The notes below the pieces were generated by a model that saw nothing but the letters and a program-made list of their open reading frames with translations, was not told the DNA's origin and made no database searches. Positions 1 through 8,347 of a stretch of DNA of 64,000 nucleotides are shown in pieces. The stretch covers positions 310,001 to 374,000 of the forward strand of contig NZ_JBOEGM010000020.1 in the NCBI RefSeq assembly GCF_050633425.1, given 5' to 3'. Position 1 is the first letter of the stretch, and each line of letters starts with the position of its first letter. A program made the translations under genes and the position numbers. The stretch is from Pelagimonas sp050633425 (GTDB taxonomy: Bacteria; Pseudomonadota; Alphaproteobacteria; Rhodobacterales; Rhodobacteraceae).

Positions 1-569
1 TGCAGGAATTGATCGACCTGATGGCTGCCGATATCGGTCAGGATGCCGCCATAGCGTTCACGCTGAAAATACCAATCCGGGCGGGTTTTGAGATTTTGCT
101 TATGCGGAGCCAAAGTGACAACTTGGATGACCCGGCCAATGGCCCCTTGGGACACCAATTCACTGGCTTTGGTGGTGGCGCGCACTTCAAATCGTTCAGA
201 GAAGTTCACCGACCAAATGCGCCCCGTGCGGGCCTGACATTCCTTGATCGCCTCAAGCTGTTCCAAGGTAGTGCAGCCGGGTTTGTCGACCATCACATCC
301 TTGCCCGCTTCCATCGCTTGGATGGCCAGCGCGGCACGATCGGCGGGCACGGCCGAGATCAGGACCATGTCGATATCCGCATCGTCCAAAATCGCACGGT
401 GATCCGCGACTTTGGTGAGCTCGGGAAATGTTTTGGTAAACTTGTCTTCGGTGACCGCCGCGCCGTCTGTCCAATAGGCGTCACAGGTGCAGCCCTGCGC
501 CTTCATATTGGTGAGCATCCCAAAAATATGGCCGTGATCGATACCCAATACGCCGAGTTTGAATGGCAT
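1..569 (-). CDS. Gfo/Idh/MocA family oxidoreductase (3' end outside window)
   Basis: The minus strand is open from an ATG at 569 to the window edge, giving about 189 residues without a stop. The N-terminus reads MPFKLGVLGIDHGHIFGM, a Rossmann start in which the usual GxGxxG is degenerate, and VDKPGCTT follows near residue 100, matching the EKP motif of Gfo/Idh/MocA NAD(P)-dependent sugar dehydrogenases. A weak Shine-Dalgarno (AGGGAC) precedes the ATG. It is the last visible gene of the sugar ABC transporter operon and probably oxidises the imported substrate or a derivative. The substrate is not known, and the C-terminal domain cannot be judged because the gene is cut. Confidence 0.85.
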   Translation of the reverse strand, partial: MPFKLGVLGIDHGHIFGMLTNMKAQGCTCDAYWTDGAAVTEDKFTKTFPELTKVADHRAILDDADIDMVLISAVPADRAALAIQAMEAGKDVMVDKPGCTTLEQLEAIKECQARTGRIWSVNFSERFEVRATTKASELVSQGAIGRVIQVVTLAPHKQNLKTRPDWYFQRERYGGILTDIGSHQVDQFL

Positions 570-642
570 GTGTTTTGTCCCTGTTTGTCCGCTTTTGCAG
601 TTGTCATCAGGGGGAATTGTCCAGCCCGGCCATGGGCCAGGC

Positions 643-760
643 CGCGCCCGACCTCCCCCAGGAGGGCGCGTTTGCGACGTTTCAACAGACGGCACCGTTG
701 CCCATTTTGCGCTAACAGTCCATCCAAAGATGTTGGGAAACGCCCACCAGGTCGGGCGCG
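643..760. repeat. REP-like inverted repeat cluster between two oxidoreductase genes
   Basis: A 12-base arm CGCGCCCGACCT at 643-654 has a perfect inverted copy at 749-760, and the first arm can alternatively fold locally with GGGCGCG at 664-670. The block lies in the 195-bp gap between the two dehydrogenase genes, next to a CCATGGGCC palindrome at about 630-638. It resembles GC-rich extragenic palindromes I recall from Rhodobacteraceae genomes, but that is from memory. It has no T-run and so is not a standard terminator. Confidence 0.5.
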
Positions 761-764
761 CCCC

Positions 765-1778
765 TTAGCGTTTGACCTGAACCGTTGTCCCGGATTTCCC
801 CGACGCTTCAAGCGCCGTTATCAGACGATGCACTTCAAGGGCGACGCGCCCCGGCACCAATGGCGCGCGGCTGTGCGTTACCGCCTCGGCGAAATCTTCG
901 ATCACAAAGCGGTGCCAATCGCTGGTAAAGGCCATCGGATCGGCCCCTGCCCCAGACGAGGCCGCCTGCCCCACGGTTTCAGATCGACCGTCTTGCCAGT
1001 TGATCTCCAACAATCCGGCCTCAAGATGCACTGATCCGGCGGCAAAATGCAGGGTGATCGTTTCCCCTTTGCCCGGAAAGCTGGATGTCGTGGCGAACAA
1101 TTGCCCAACGGCACCATTTTCAAACCGCATCCCGGCACAGACGAAGTCTTCGGATTCCATATCGTGAAAATCACTGGTGGCCGTCATGGCCGTGACCTCG
1201 CTCACCGGGCCGGTGAGGGACAGCATCAAATCCATCGTGTGGATCGCCTGCGAAATCATCACCCCGCCGCCGTCACGCGCATAAGACCCACGCCCCGGTT
1301 CGTCGTAATAAGCCTGCGGGCGCCACCACGGCACGTTAACTTCGGCCATACGCAGCGCACCGAGTTCAGGCAGCAGCTTGCGCAAATCATCAACCACCGG
1401 CCGGGCGCGGTGCTGCAACATAATGCCCAAAGGCACGTTTGCTGCCTCGCAGGTTTCGACCAGTTTGATCGCGCCTTCCAACGTGCGCTCCACCGGTTTT
1501 TCCATCAAGATCGGCTTGCCCGCGGCGACCAATTCTTCGACGATCCCGACCCGCGCATTCGGCGGTGTGGTGAGCAAGACAAAATCGACATCCGAGGCGG
1601 CGATCTCCGCCACAGATGTTGCCTCAACCGCGCCCAAATCTGGCCAATCCGCCAAAAACCGCGCCCGGCTTTCGGCCGAGCGCGCATAGACATAGGATAG
1701 TTCAACAGCGTCCGAATTCCGAATGGCATCACCAAAGGTGCGCGACACCATCCCAAGCCCAATCAAGGCGACCTTCAT
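765..1778 (-). CDS. Gfo/Idh/MocA family oxidoreductase
   Basis: This is a 337-residue NAD(P)-dependent dehydrogenase. The N-terminal Rossmann motif is MKVALIGLGMVSRTFG, the MEKPVERT motif near residue 93 carries the catalytic-type lysine, and the C-terminal alpha/beta substrate domain is full length. The ATG overlaps the stop of the upstream ABC ATPase (ATGA), which implies translational coupling. Family members oxidise or reduce sugars, inositols and sugar acids. With the partial paralogue downstream it probably forms the catabolic part of the ABC transporter operon. The substrate cannot be assigned from sequence. Confidence 0.9.
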   Translation of the reverse strand: MKVALIGLGMVSRTFGDAIRNSDAVELSYVYARSAESRARFLADWPDLGAVEATSVAEIAASDVDFVLLTTPPNARVGIVEELVAAGKPILMEKPVERTLEGAIKLVETCEAANVPLGIMLQHRARPVVDDLRKLLPELGALRMAEVNVPWWRPQAYYDEPGRGSYARDGGGVMISQAIHTMDLMLSLTGPVSEVTAMTATSDFHDMESEDFVCAGMRFENGAVGQLFATTSSFPGKGETITLHFAAGSVHLEAGLLEINWQDGRSETVGQAASSGAGADPMAFTSDWHRFVIEDFAEAVTHSRAPLVPGRVALEVHRLITALEASGKSGTTVQVKR

Positions 1779-2869
1779 CTTGTGAGCTCCATGGAGGCGT
1801 CGGACGCATCAAACAAATGGAAGCTTTCGGTTGGAAAGCTTACCCCAATCTCCTGACCTTTTTGGAGCGGAATCTGGTGGGCGTGTTGCACGGTCAGCGT
1901 GTCGCCGTTGGCAAAGGTCGCATAAATATAGGTGACCGCACCAAGCTGTTCAAAGTTCTGAACCCGGACCGTTTCGTCGCCCTTGCCCTCCAAGTCGACA
2001 AGGATGTTTTCGGGGCGAATGCCCAATGTGACCTTGCCGTCACCGGGCTGCGCCACCGGAACATCGCGCACCATGCCACAGTTCAAGGACATGACATTGC
2101 CGGCCAATGTCCCCTCAAGAAAATTCATCTGCGGCGCGCCAAGAAAACCGGCCACAAACTTGTTCTTGGGATGGTTATACAGATCGAGCGGGCGACCCAC
2201 CTGTTCGATATTGCCGCCGCGCAGCACCACAATCCGGTCGGCCATTGTCATGGCTTCGATCTGATCATGGGTCACATAGATCATGGTGTTTTTGAGTTTG
2301 GCATGCAGGTCCGAAATCTCGACCCGCATCTGCAAGCGCAGCTCGGCGTCAAGGTTCGAAAGCGGTTCGTCAAACAGGAAGATCACCGGTTCGCGGACAA
2401 TGGCGCGACCAATGGCAACCCGCTGGCGTTGCCCCCCCGAAAGCTGACCGGGGCGCCGCGACAACAGGTGATCGATTTGCAACAACTTGGCGGCGTCGTT
2501 GATCCGCTTGTCGATCTCCGCCCGATCCATCCGCAGGTTTTCCAACCCAAAGGACAGGTTTTGCCCCACGGTCATATGCGGGTAAAGCGCGTAGGATTGA
2601 AACACCATCGACAGCCCACGTTCAGACGCAGGCACGTTGTTGACGCGTTTGCCGTTGAGGTTGATGTCACCCGACGTCGGATCATCAAGCCCCGCAATCA
2701 GACGTAGCAAGGTGGATTTCCCACAGCCTGACGGGCCAACAAAGACGATGAATTCGCCCTCTTGGATTTCCAAGTCGATGCCGTGAATGACATCCACGTC
2801 GCCAAAGCTTTTGCGGATATCGTTGAGTTGAAGCGCCGGATCTTTTGCGGCGTGTGCTGTGTCGTTCAT
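1775..2869 (-). CDS. Carbohydrate ABC transporter ATP-binding protein (UgpC/MsmK type)
   Basis: The 364-residue CUT1-type ATPase has Walker A GPSGCGKS at residues 45-52, signature LSGGQRQRV at 142-150 and Walker B FLFDEP at about 163-168, followed by a C-terminal TOBE regulatory region of about 130 residues. It energises import through the two permeases upstream in the operon. Start and stop overlap the neighbouring genes by four bases on each side (ATGA), so the permease, ATPase and dehydrogenase are tightly coupled. Length and motifs are normal for the family. Confidence 0.95.
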   Translation of the reverse strand: MNDTAHAAKDPALQLNDIRKSFGDVDVIHGIDLEIQEGEFIVFVGPSGCGKSTLLRLIAGLDDPTSGDINLNGKRVNNVPASERGLSMVFQSYALYPHMTVGQNLSFGLENLRMDRAEIDKRINDAAKLLQIDHLLSRRPGQLSGGQRQRVAIGRAIVREPVIFLFDEPLSNLDAELRLQMRVEISDLHAKLKNTMIYVTHDQIEAMTMADRIVVLRGGNIEQVGRPLDLYNHPKNKFVAGFLGAPQMNFLEGTLAGNVMSLNCGMVRDVPVAQPGDGKVTLGIRPENILVDLEGKGDETVRVQNFEQLGAVTYIYATFANGDTLTVQHAHQIPLQKGQEIGVSFPTESFHLFDASDASMELTR

Positions 2870-3948
2870 TTCATACCTGTCGTAGCAATGCCGGTGGTGA
2901 TGAAGCGTTGAAGCCAGACGAACACCAGCGTGATCGGGATCAACGTCACCACAGTCATGGCGAGAATATAGTGGAAGTTGGTGTCAAACTCACCGGCGAA
3001 TTGGGTCAAGCCCAATTGCAGCGTGTGCGCGGCGGGGTCCGAGATCAGCACGATCAGCGGCCAGAGGAAATCATTCCACCGCCAAATGACCGACAGGATC
3101 GCCAGAACCGACAAAGCCGGAAGCGACAGCGGGATGATGATCCGCCAGAAAATGCGCCATTCGCTGGCCGCATCCATCCGAGCCGCTTCGAGCAGTTCGT
3201 CGGGGATAGTCAGCATGTATTGGCGCAGCAAAAACACCCCGGTTGGCGTCGCGGCGGCGGGAATGATCACCCCCCAAAGCGACCCAAAGAGACCAAAGCT
3301 CCAGACCACAAAGAACAGCGAGACAAGGATGATCGAGCTGGGAATAAGCAATGTCGCAACGATCAGGATCGTAAAGGTGAGCCGCCCTCGAAAGCGGTAT
3401 TTCGACAAGGCAAACGCGGCCATCGCGTTGATCAACAAGGTCACCAATGTCGCAGCAACGGTCACAAAGACTGAGTTGTACAGATAGGTGAAGAAATGGA
3501 AGTTATCCTGCCCGTGTTGTTTCAGGATCGGATCAAGATAGTTCTCAACCGCGACCCGCATTTCTTCATGCGGAGCGAGGCTTTTACGCGGAACTTGGAA
3601 CACCGCTCCGGGGTCTTCCACGGGCGCGACATCGGTCAATTTCCGCGTTGGACCCGCTTTGTAAACCAGCTGGGTACTGCCATCTTCTGCGGTATAGACC
3701 CAGACATCCTTGTCGCCGACCTCTTCGATTTGCTGCGAAATCTGATCCATCGGCAGAAGCCGCGTGTCAAAGCTTTCGACCGCCGTGTCGGATTTGATCG
3801 AGCTAAAGAACGTCCAAAGCACCGGGACCAGAATGACCAACACGCCAACCAATAGGTAAGAATAGGCGAGGAAATCCTGAATGGAGAAGGTTTCGGCCTT
3901 GTCCTTGTTGCCCGCGGTGCGGGTGAGGAAAGTTGTTAAACGGCTCAT
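2866..3948 (-). CDS. Carbohydrate ABC transporter permease (MalG type)
   Basis: A 360-residue inner-membrane permease. A first membrane helix at about residues 28-50 is followed by an unusually long periplasmic loop (about 51-155), then five helices. The cytoplasmic EAA loop EAARMDAASEWRIFWRIIIP near residue 255 docks with the ATPase. Typical MalG-type proteins are about 280-300 residues, so the extra length lies mostly in the first loop. A good Shine-Dalgarno (GGGAGG) precedes the ATG. It sits 97 bp downstream of the other permease gene, across an intergenic repeat. Confidence 0.93.
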   Translation of the reverse strand: MSRLTTFLTRTAGNKDKAETFSIQDFLAYSYLLVGVLVILVPVLWTFFSSIKSDTAVESFDTRLLPMDQISQQIEEVGDKDVWVYTAEDGSTQLVYKAGPTRKLTDVAPVEDPGAVFQVPRKSLAPHEEMRVAVENYLDPILKQHGQDNFHFFTYLYNSVFVTVAATLVTLLINAMAAFALSKYRFRGRLTFTILIVATLLIPSSIILVSLFFVVWSFGLFGSLWGVIIPAAATPTGVFLLRQYMLTIPDELLEAARMDAASEWRIFWRIIIPLSLPALSVLAILSVIWRWNDFLWPLIVLISDPAAHTLQLGLTQFAGEFDTNFHYILAMTVVTLIPITLVFVWLQRFITTGIATTGMK

Positions 3949-3986
3949 TTAATAGCCTCCCGGATCGCGCGCTTGGAAGGATTGGA

Positions 3987-4020
3987 TGCCTCCGGCGGGG
4001 ATATTTGGGGAAAGTAGAAA
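3987..4020. repeat. Rhodobacteraceae-type intergenic repeat element
   Basis: The gap between the two permease genes holds the string GCCTCCGGCGGGGATATTTG at 3988-4007, followed by a purine-rich tail to 4020. I recall very similar strings scattered between genes of many Rhodobacteraceae genomes. This window has only one clear copy, so repetitiveness rests on memory. The role is unknown; it lies inside a transcribed region. Confidence 0.45.
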
Positions 4021-4045
4021 CACGGGGGCGTGGGGGAAAAACACA

Positions 4046-5470
4046 TCATAAGTCAGATTGCCTCCGTGTCAGCCACAGCTGGAAGAAGGTGAACACCGCG
4101 ATCACAATCGCCATGAGGATCGAGCCAGCCGCGGCTTGTCCATAGTCGGGGTGATCGTTGGCGAAGGCCACTTCGTAGATGTTTTGAACCACCATGAAGG
4201 TTTCGCGGCCCGGCCCGCCCCCTGTGAGCAGATAGACTTCATCGAAAATCTGAAAACTTCGGATCAAGCTGAGCACCAACACCACAGTGAGCGTCGGCAT
4301 AACCAAAGGCAAAGTGATGCGATAAAACGCCCGGAATGGTTTGGTCGCGTCCATTTTCGCGGCTTCATATAGATCGCTTGGGATGGCTTGCAGGCCTGCC
4401 AAAAGGATCAGCATATAAAACCCCATATGGCTCCAGCAGAACACAAAGACCAGCCAGAAGAACGGCCAGCCTGTTTTGGGGGTGACCAGCCAATTGATTG
4501 GGCGGTAGCGGCCAAAACTAAACACGGCGTCGAATTGGATCATCAAAAGCAAAATCACGGCGAGGATGCCCGCGCCAATAATGGCCATGCGTGCAAAGCT
4601 TTGTTCGGTCGAAACCGCCCAATACAGCGCAGCCGCCAGAACAAGGCCAAGCCAGCCAGAGCCGGGCAAACCAATCACACTCAGCGGCTGTGACCAATAG
4701 ACCAGCATCGCAATCAGCACGCCAAATACGGCGGTCCAAGATGCCGATGGTCCGTCATTTGAGCGCAAGCTGCGTTCAGACACGATCAAGAGGATCACGG
4801 CAAAGATCACTGTAGCGACCATGTCAAATCCGCTGAGCCCTGCAAGGCCGGTCATGGCATCACGCGCTTCTCCGATGCTGGCGTTGAGCGCGCCTTTGCG
4901 GTGCAAAACCCAGTTCCAGATATTGGCGATAACCACCGGTGACAGCATCACAGGGTAAAAGAACATCGCCCGCCAAAACCCGCGCCCACGGATGTTTTGA
5001 TTGACCACCAGCGCAGTGATAAGCGCCGCGACGCACAGGATTGGCACTTGGATCAACACGAACCACAGCGTGTTAAACATGCCGGTCCAGAAATTATAGC
5101 CGGGGTTCGAACAGGACTTGGGTGACAAGAAGTTTTCGCAGGTGAAGATATCTGCGTATTTTTCCCAACCAACCCAGGGGCGATCAAAGAGTGAGATCGA
5201 CGCGCCGCCTGTGAATGAGACGTAAAAGTTAAGGATCATCGGCAAAAAGGTGAAAAAGCCAAAGATCAGCATATTCGGGAGCAACAGCGCATAGGGAACG
5301 CCGGCGCGGCCAAACAGGCTTTGGGCCAGTTCCACCGGAAAACCCAGGAGATCCATAAAGAATTGCGGTATCTGGCGAAGCGTATATCTCCGCCGCATAA
5401 GGAGCCAGATCGCCCCGCCCAAACCCCAAAACAGGGCGGCGAAGGCTACTGTAAAGCCTGCTGGTGTCAT
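4046..5470 (-). CDS. Carbohydrate ABC transporter permease (MalF type) with internal membrane insertion
   Basis: A 474-residue permease with an ordinary MalF-like first half (N-terminal helix at about 8-25, further helices at 60-85, 132-155 and 168-188) and a normal C-terminal half with the EAA loop EAAKMDATKPFRAFYRITLP at 369-388. Between residues about 196 and 322 it carries an extra stretch with four predicted membrane segments (about 218-231, 245-262, 271-287 and 294-312), where relatives usually have a short loop. It pairs with the MalG-type permease downstream. The start ATG follows a double hairpin after the binding-protein gene. Confidence 0.92.
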   Translation of the reverse strand: MTPAGFTVAFAALFWGLGGAIWLLMRRRYTLRQIPQFFMDLLGFPVELAQSLFGRAGVPYALLLPNMLIFGFFTFLPMILNFYVSFTGGASISLFDRPWVGWEKYADIFTCENFLSPKSCSNPGYNFWTGMFNTLWFVLIQVPILCVAALITALVVNQNIRGRGFWRAMFFYPVMLSPVVIANIWNWVLHRKGALNASIGEARDAMTGLAGLSGFDMVATVIFAVILLIVSERSLRSNDGPSASWTAVFGVLIAMLVYWSQPLSVIGLPGSGWLGLVLAAALYWAVSTEQSFARMAIIGAGILAVILLLMIQFDAVFSFGRYRPINWLVTPKTGWPFFWLVFVFCWSHMGFYMLILLAGLQAIPSDLYEAAKMDATKPFRAFYRITLPLVMPTLTVVLVLSLIRSFQIFDEVYLLTGGGPGRETFMVVQNIYEVAFANDHPDYGQAAAGSILMAIVIAVFTFFQLWLTRRQSDL

Positions 5471-5485
5471 GAAACGTTCCGATCA

Positions 5486-5504
5486 AAACGCCCCTTTGGG
5501 GGGC
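5486..5504 (-). terminator. Second hairpin of a tandem attenuator before the permease gene
   Basis: On the minus strand GCCCC pairs with GGGGC around a short loop and is followed by GTTTTG. It lies directly downstream of the stronger hairpin at 5505-5535 and ends 16 bases before the permease start codon. It could be a second partial terminator or an RNA 3'-end stabiliser for the binding-protein message. Confidence 0.5.
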
Positions 5505-5535
5505 AAAAGGGCGGGCACCGCATAGGCACCCGCCC
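5505..5535 (-). terminator. Partial terminator between binding-protein and permease genes
   Basis: On the minus strand GGGCGGGTGCC pairs with GGTGCCCGCCC (two wobble pairs, loop TATGC) and is followed by TTTT. It sits 15 bases after the binding-protein stop. In many ABC operons such a hairpin raises the binding-protein transcript relative to permease and ATPase; the position fits that role here. Confidence 0.7.
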
Positions 5536-5549
5536 CATTTTAAAACGCC

Positions 5550-6845
5550 TTACTGGTTTGCGTTTGTGTCCAGCTCTTCTTGAACTTTGGCCATGGCCTC
5601 ATCCAAGGACAGCTCACCGTTCAGGGCTGCGCCAACATACTGAACCGTTGCGTTATACATCACAAAACCCTTTGGGCTGCCCTGCAGCTGGTAGGCTTGT
5701 GGTGTTTGTTCAGCGGCAGTGGCTGCCATCGCGGTAAAGGCGGCAAGACCATCAGACACGGCTTGGCTTGCGCCATTGCCAATGTAATCAAGCCCTTCGG
5801 CCTGAAGACCGGCATGCGCAGGAATCGCGAAGGTTTTGGAATACCATTCGCGTGCGATGTCGGTGCTGCCCATCCAAGCAACAAACTTGGCGGCCGCTTC
5901 TTCTTGGGCTGCGTCACCTGATTTAAACGCAACAAGACCGGAACCGCCTGGCATCACGCCGCAACCCGCTGGGCCACAGGGCACGGGTGCCACGGTCCAG
6001 TCAAACTTGTCGCCGACGTTGGATTGTACGTTGCCGGTGTTCCATGAGCCAGACATGTAAAAAGGCACGTCCGAGTTGAAGAACATTTCGTTGCCATTGG
6101 CGTATTTGGCACCCGAAACCGCAGGCCAGACGTCTGGTGGCATCAAGCCCGATGTGTGCCAATCAATCATCAGCTGCGAGAAGGCTTTGAAACCGTCATC
6201 CGCAATCAGCTTCCCATCGGGGCTGAAATACGCCGCGCCGTAAGACATCGCGGGGCCCGCCATGCGGTGGCCCGAACGGTCCATGACCATACCGGCATAG
6301 GATCCGGTGTTGTCCATAACTTGTTGCGTGGCATCCGCCCACTCTTCCCAAGTCGCGCCAGCCGCAGGAATCTCGACCTCAGCTTCTTCAAACATGGTCA
6401 GGTTCACATAAGGGCCGGTCACGGTCATTTCAGTGTGGAAACCGAAAATACCATCCGGTGCGCCTGCACGATACCACGGCAGCACCGCGCCATAGTTGGC
6501 TTCCCACTCGGCCGCATCCACATGCGGGGTCAGATCCACATAGAACGGGTTCAAACCGCCCAAGTTGGTGACAAAGGCCAGATCAGGGCCGGTGCCGGCC
6601 TCTAGCTGAACAGCCAGCTGTTCGCGAATGACGTTATATCCAACAGCGTTGATGGTGATCTTGGTGTCTGGATTAGCTTCCTGATAACGCTCGGCCAATT
6701 CTTTCACCAGACCGGCTTTGCCGTCGACGTCTGAGATCATCAAATCAATCTCGGCAGCCGATACGGCCCCGGCAACCAGCATCGCAATCGCAGACACAGA
6801 ACCCGCTGCAACTGAGCGCGCAGTCATCCCTTTGACATGCATCAT
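5550..6845 (-). CDS. Carbohydrate ABC transporter substrate-binding protein
   Basis: A 431-residue periplasmic binding protein of the family-1 sugar type. A signal peptide ends near VSAAEIDLMIS. The mature part has the AVQLEAGTGPDLAFV region and the GSWNTGNVQ segment typical of these proteins. The ATG at 6845 is chosen because a strong GGGAGG lies nine bases upstream; a TTG two codons earlier is too close to it. It is first in the operon, with a promoter at 6899-6927. The ligand is probably a sugar or polyol, given the two downstream dehydrogenases, but is not identifiable. Confidence 0.93.
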   Translation of the reverse strand: MMHVKGMTARSVAAGSVSAIAMLVAGAVSAAEIDLMISDVDGKAGLVKELAERYQEANPDTKITINAVGYNVIREQLAVQLEAGTGPDLAFVTNLGGLNPFYVDLTPHVDAAEWEANYGAVLPWYRAGAPDGIFGFHTEMTVTGPYVNLTMFEEAEVEIPAAGATWEEWADATQQVMDNTGSYAGMVMDRSGHRMAGPAMSYGAAYFSPDGKLIADDGFKAFSQLMIDWHTSGLMPPDVWPAVSGAKYANGNEMFFNSDVPFYMSGSWNTGNVQSNVGDKFDWTVAPVPCGPAGCGVMPGGSGLVAFKSGDAAQEEAAAKFVAWMGSTDIAREWYSKTFAIPAHAGLQAEGLDYIGNGASQAVSDGLAAFTAMAATAAEQTPQAYQLQGSPKGFVMYNATVQYVGAALNGELSLDEAMAKVQEELDTNANQ

Positions 6846-6898
6846 TTTCAATTTCCTCCCTTAATTTTTTTCCTGCCTAATGTGCAGGTGATGAGACG

Positions 6899-6937
6899 AT
6901 AGTGTGAAACCAAACACGTCCGGTCAACCGCTGACCG
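6899..6937 (-). promoter_or_regulatory. Putative promoter and overlapping operator of the sugar ABC operon
   Basis: On the minus strand TTGACC (plus 6922-6927) and CACTAT (plus 6899-6904) are separated by exactly 17 bases, a good -35 and weak -10 for sigma-70. The inverted repeat CGGTCA-ACCGC-TGACCG at 6921-6937 overlaps the -35 element, the usual position for a repressor of a sugar operon. No regulator gene is adjacent. Confidence 0.5.
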
Positions 6938-7137
6938 CAGCCCGAAGACAAAAATTGATCCATTATTGCTACACGTTTTGCTTTACAAATGCCCACGTAG
7001 ACAGATCGCCGCTGCGAACAGGGGCGAAAATTCGGTGAAATCCGCGATCAACAGGCGAATCACCCCGTTTCAGGTCGAATCGCCACCAGTCCAAAATATC
7101 ACATGGTTTGTAACAGCCGAGTGTATCAATTCGCCTT

Positions 7138-8343
7138 TCACGATTGCACGCGCAGGGTGATAAGCGTGCCCTCCAGAACGCTATCGGGGGGATGCATGAT
7201 CACCTCTGCCCCGGCCTCGATCCCACTCAAGACTTCCGCATGACGGCCATCGCGCCGCCCCAGATCAATTGCGGTCTCACGGGCTTTGCCTGCGTCGTTC
7301 ACATAGGTCAGCCATTGACCATCCCTTTGAAAAACCGCTGACAATGGGATCAACAGCACATCTTTGCTGTGCCACTCCTCAATCCGAACATACACGGCAA
7401 AGGCCTCTCCTAGCCCGGTCCAGTCCTGCGGGTCCGACACAAAGTCCAAAACCGCATCCACCCGTTGCTCTTCGATCCCAAGCGCCGAGACCACCGTGCG
7501 CGCTGCTGGCTCGATCAGCTTCAACTCCGCATCCAGCGCTGCCCCGCCCCAGCGCTCAACCGATGCGGGGGCACCGGCAACAAGGCGCGTCGCCTCCGAG
7601 GACAGCAGATCAACCACAAGCTCCAAATCGCGCGGATCGCCCACGCTCAACAAGGGCGCACCGGCTTGAACCGGGCGTTCGCTGCTCCCGTTTATTGCGA
7701 CAACAACACCATCCGCCGGGGATAGGATTGGCAAACAACACTTGCCATTGCCCCTGTGTAATTCCGGTTCGGCCAGCGCCGCTTTGGCCCGCTCAACAGC
7801 AGCCTCCGACATCGACAAACGCGCCTTTGCCGAGGCATGGACGGCTTGGGCCAGCGCCAACCGCTGTGCCGCATCCTCCAAATGGGTGAGCGAGGCCGTG
7901 CCGCTTTTGGCCAAGGCTTCGGCCCGATCCATCTGGGCCTGAGCATAGGTTTCAGCCGCTTGTGTTCGGGCTTGCTCGGCCTTGGCATATTCCACCGAGG
8001 CCTCCGCTTCGTGCAACGCGGCTTCGGCTTGTGCTCGCGATCGGGCGTCCAAAAGCGGTGCGGTGGCGGGCTCAACCTGCGCCACCATGGTTTCACCCGC
8101 GACAACCACATCGCCAACGGCCACCGGCAGGCGTTGCACCGTGCCACTGATCGGCGCTGAGACTTCATAGATGTCGCGGATCCGGGTTTTGCCTTCGGCA
8201 TTTACCGTCACGCTCAGATCACCGCGCGTCAGGCGCGCCATGTCGACCGCGACTGGATCATCGCCAAATGCGGTCGAAACCAACCCCGCAACAATTGCAA
8301 GGCCAAGCGCCGAAAGGCCTACAGTTCGCAAAGAGAGTGTCAT
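7138..8343 (-). CDS. Periplasmic adaptor (HlyD/MacA-like) of an ABC efflux system
   Basis: The 401-residue protein has an N-terminal membrane anchor (about residues 7-27), a lipoyl-like/beta-barrel segment starting at VNAEGKTRIRDIYEVSAPIS, a long alpha-helical hairpin rich in Ala, Glu and Gln (about 95-195), and C-terminal beta domains. This is the membrane-fusion-protein layout. It starts four bases after the stop of the FtsX-like permease gene and is the last gene of the operon. It should link the inner-membrane transporter to an outer-membrane channel, which is not encoded here. The substrate is unknown. Confidence 0.9.
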   Translation of the reverse strand: MTLSLRTVGLSALGLAIVAGLVSTAFGDDPVAVDMARLTRGDLSVTVNAEGKTRIRDIYEVSAPISGTVQRLPVAVGDVVVAGETMVAQVEPATAPLLDARSRAQAEAALHEAEASVEYAKAEQARTQAAETYAQAQMDRAEALAKSGTASLTHLEDAAQRLALAQAVHASAKARLSMSEAAVERAKAALAEPELHRGNGKCCLPILSPADGVVVAINGSSERPVQAGAPLLSVGDPRDLELVVDLLSSEATRLVAGAPASVERWGGAALDAELKLIEPAARTVVSALGIEEQRVDAVLDFVSDPQDWTGLGEAFAVYVRIEEWHSKDVLLIPLSAVFQRDGQWLTYVNDAGKARETAIDLGRRDGRHAEVLSGIEAGAEVIMHPPDSVLEGTLITLRVQS

Positions 8344-8347
8344 CGTG

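Noticed and set aside
9..1034. Long plus-strand open frame of 341 codons opposite the two dehydrogenase genes
   Set aside because: It is antisense to two genes with clear Gfo/Idh/MocA motifs, is Arg/His rich and shows no domain signature; a shadow of high-GC coding.
1616..2707. Plus-strand frame of 363 codons opposite the ABC ATPase
   Set aside because: The minus strand has complete Walker A, signature and Walker B motifs; the antisense frame is low-complexity and unrecognisable.
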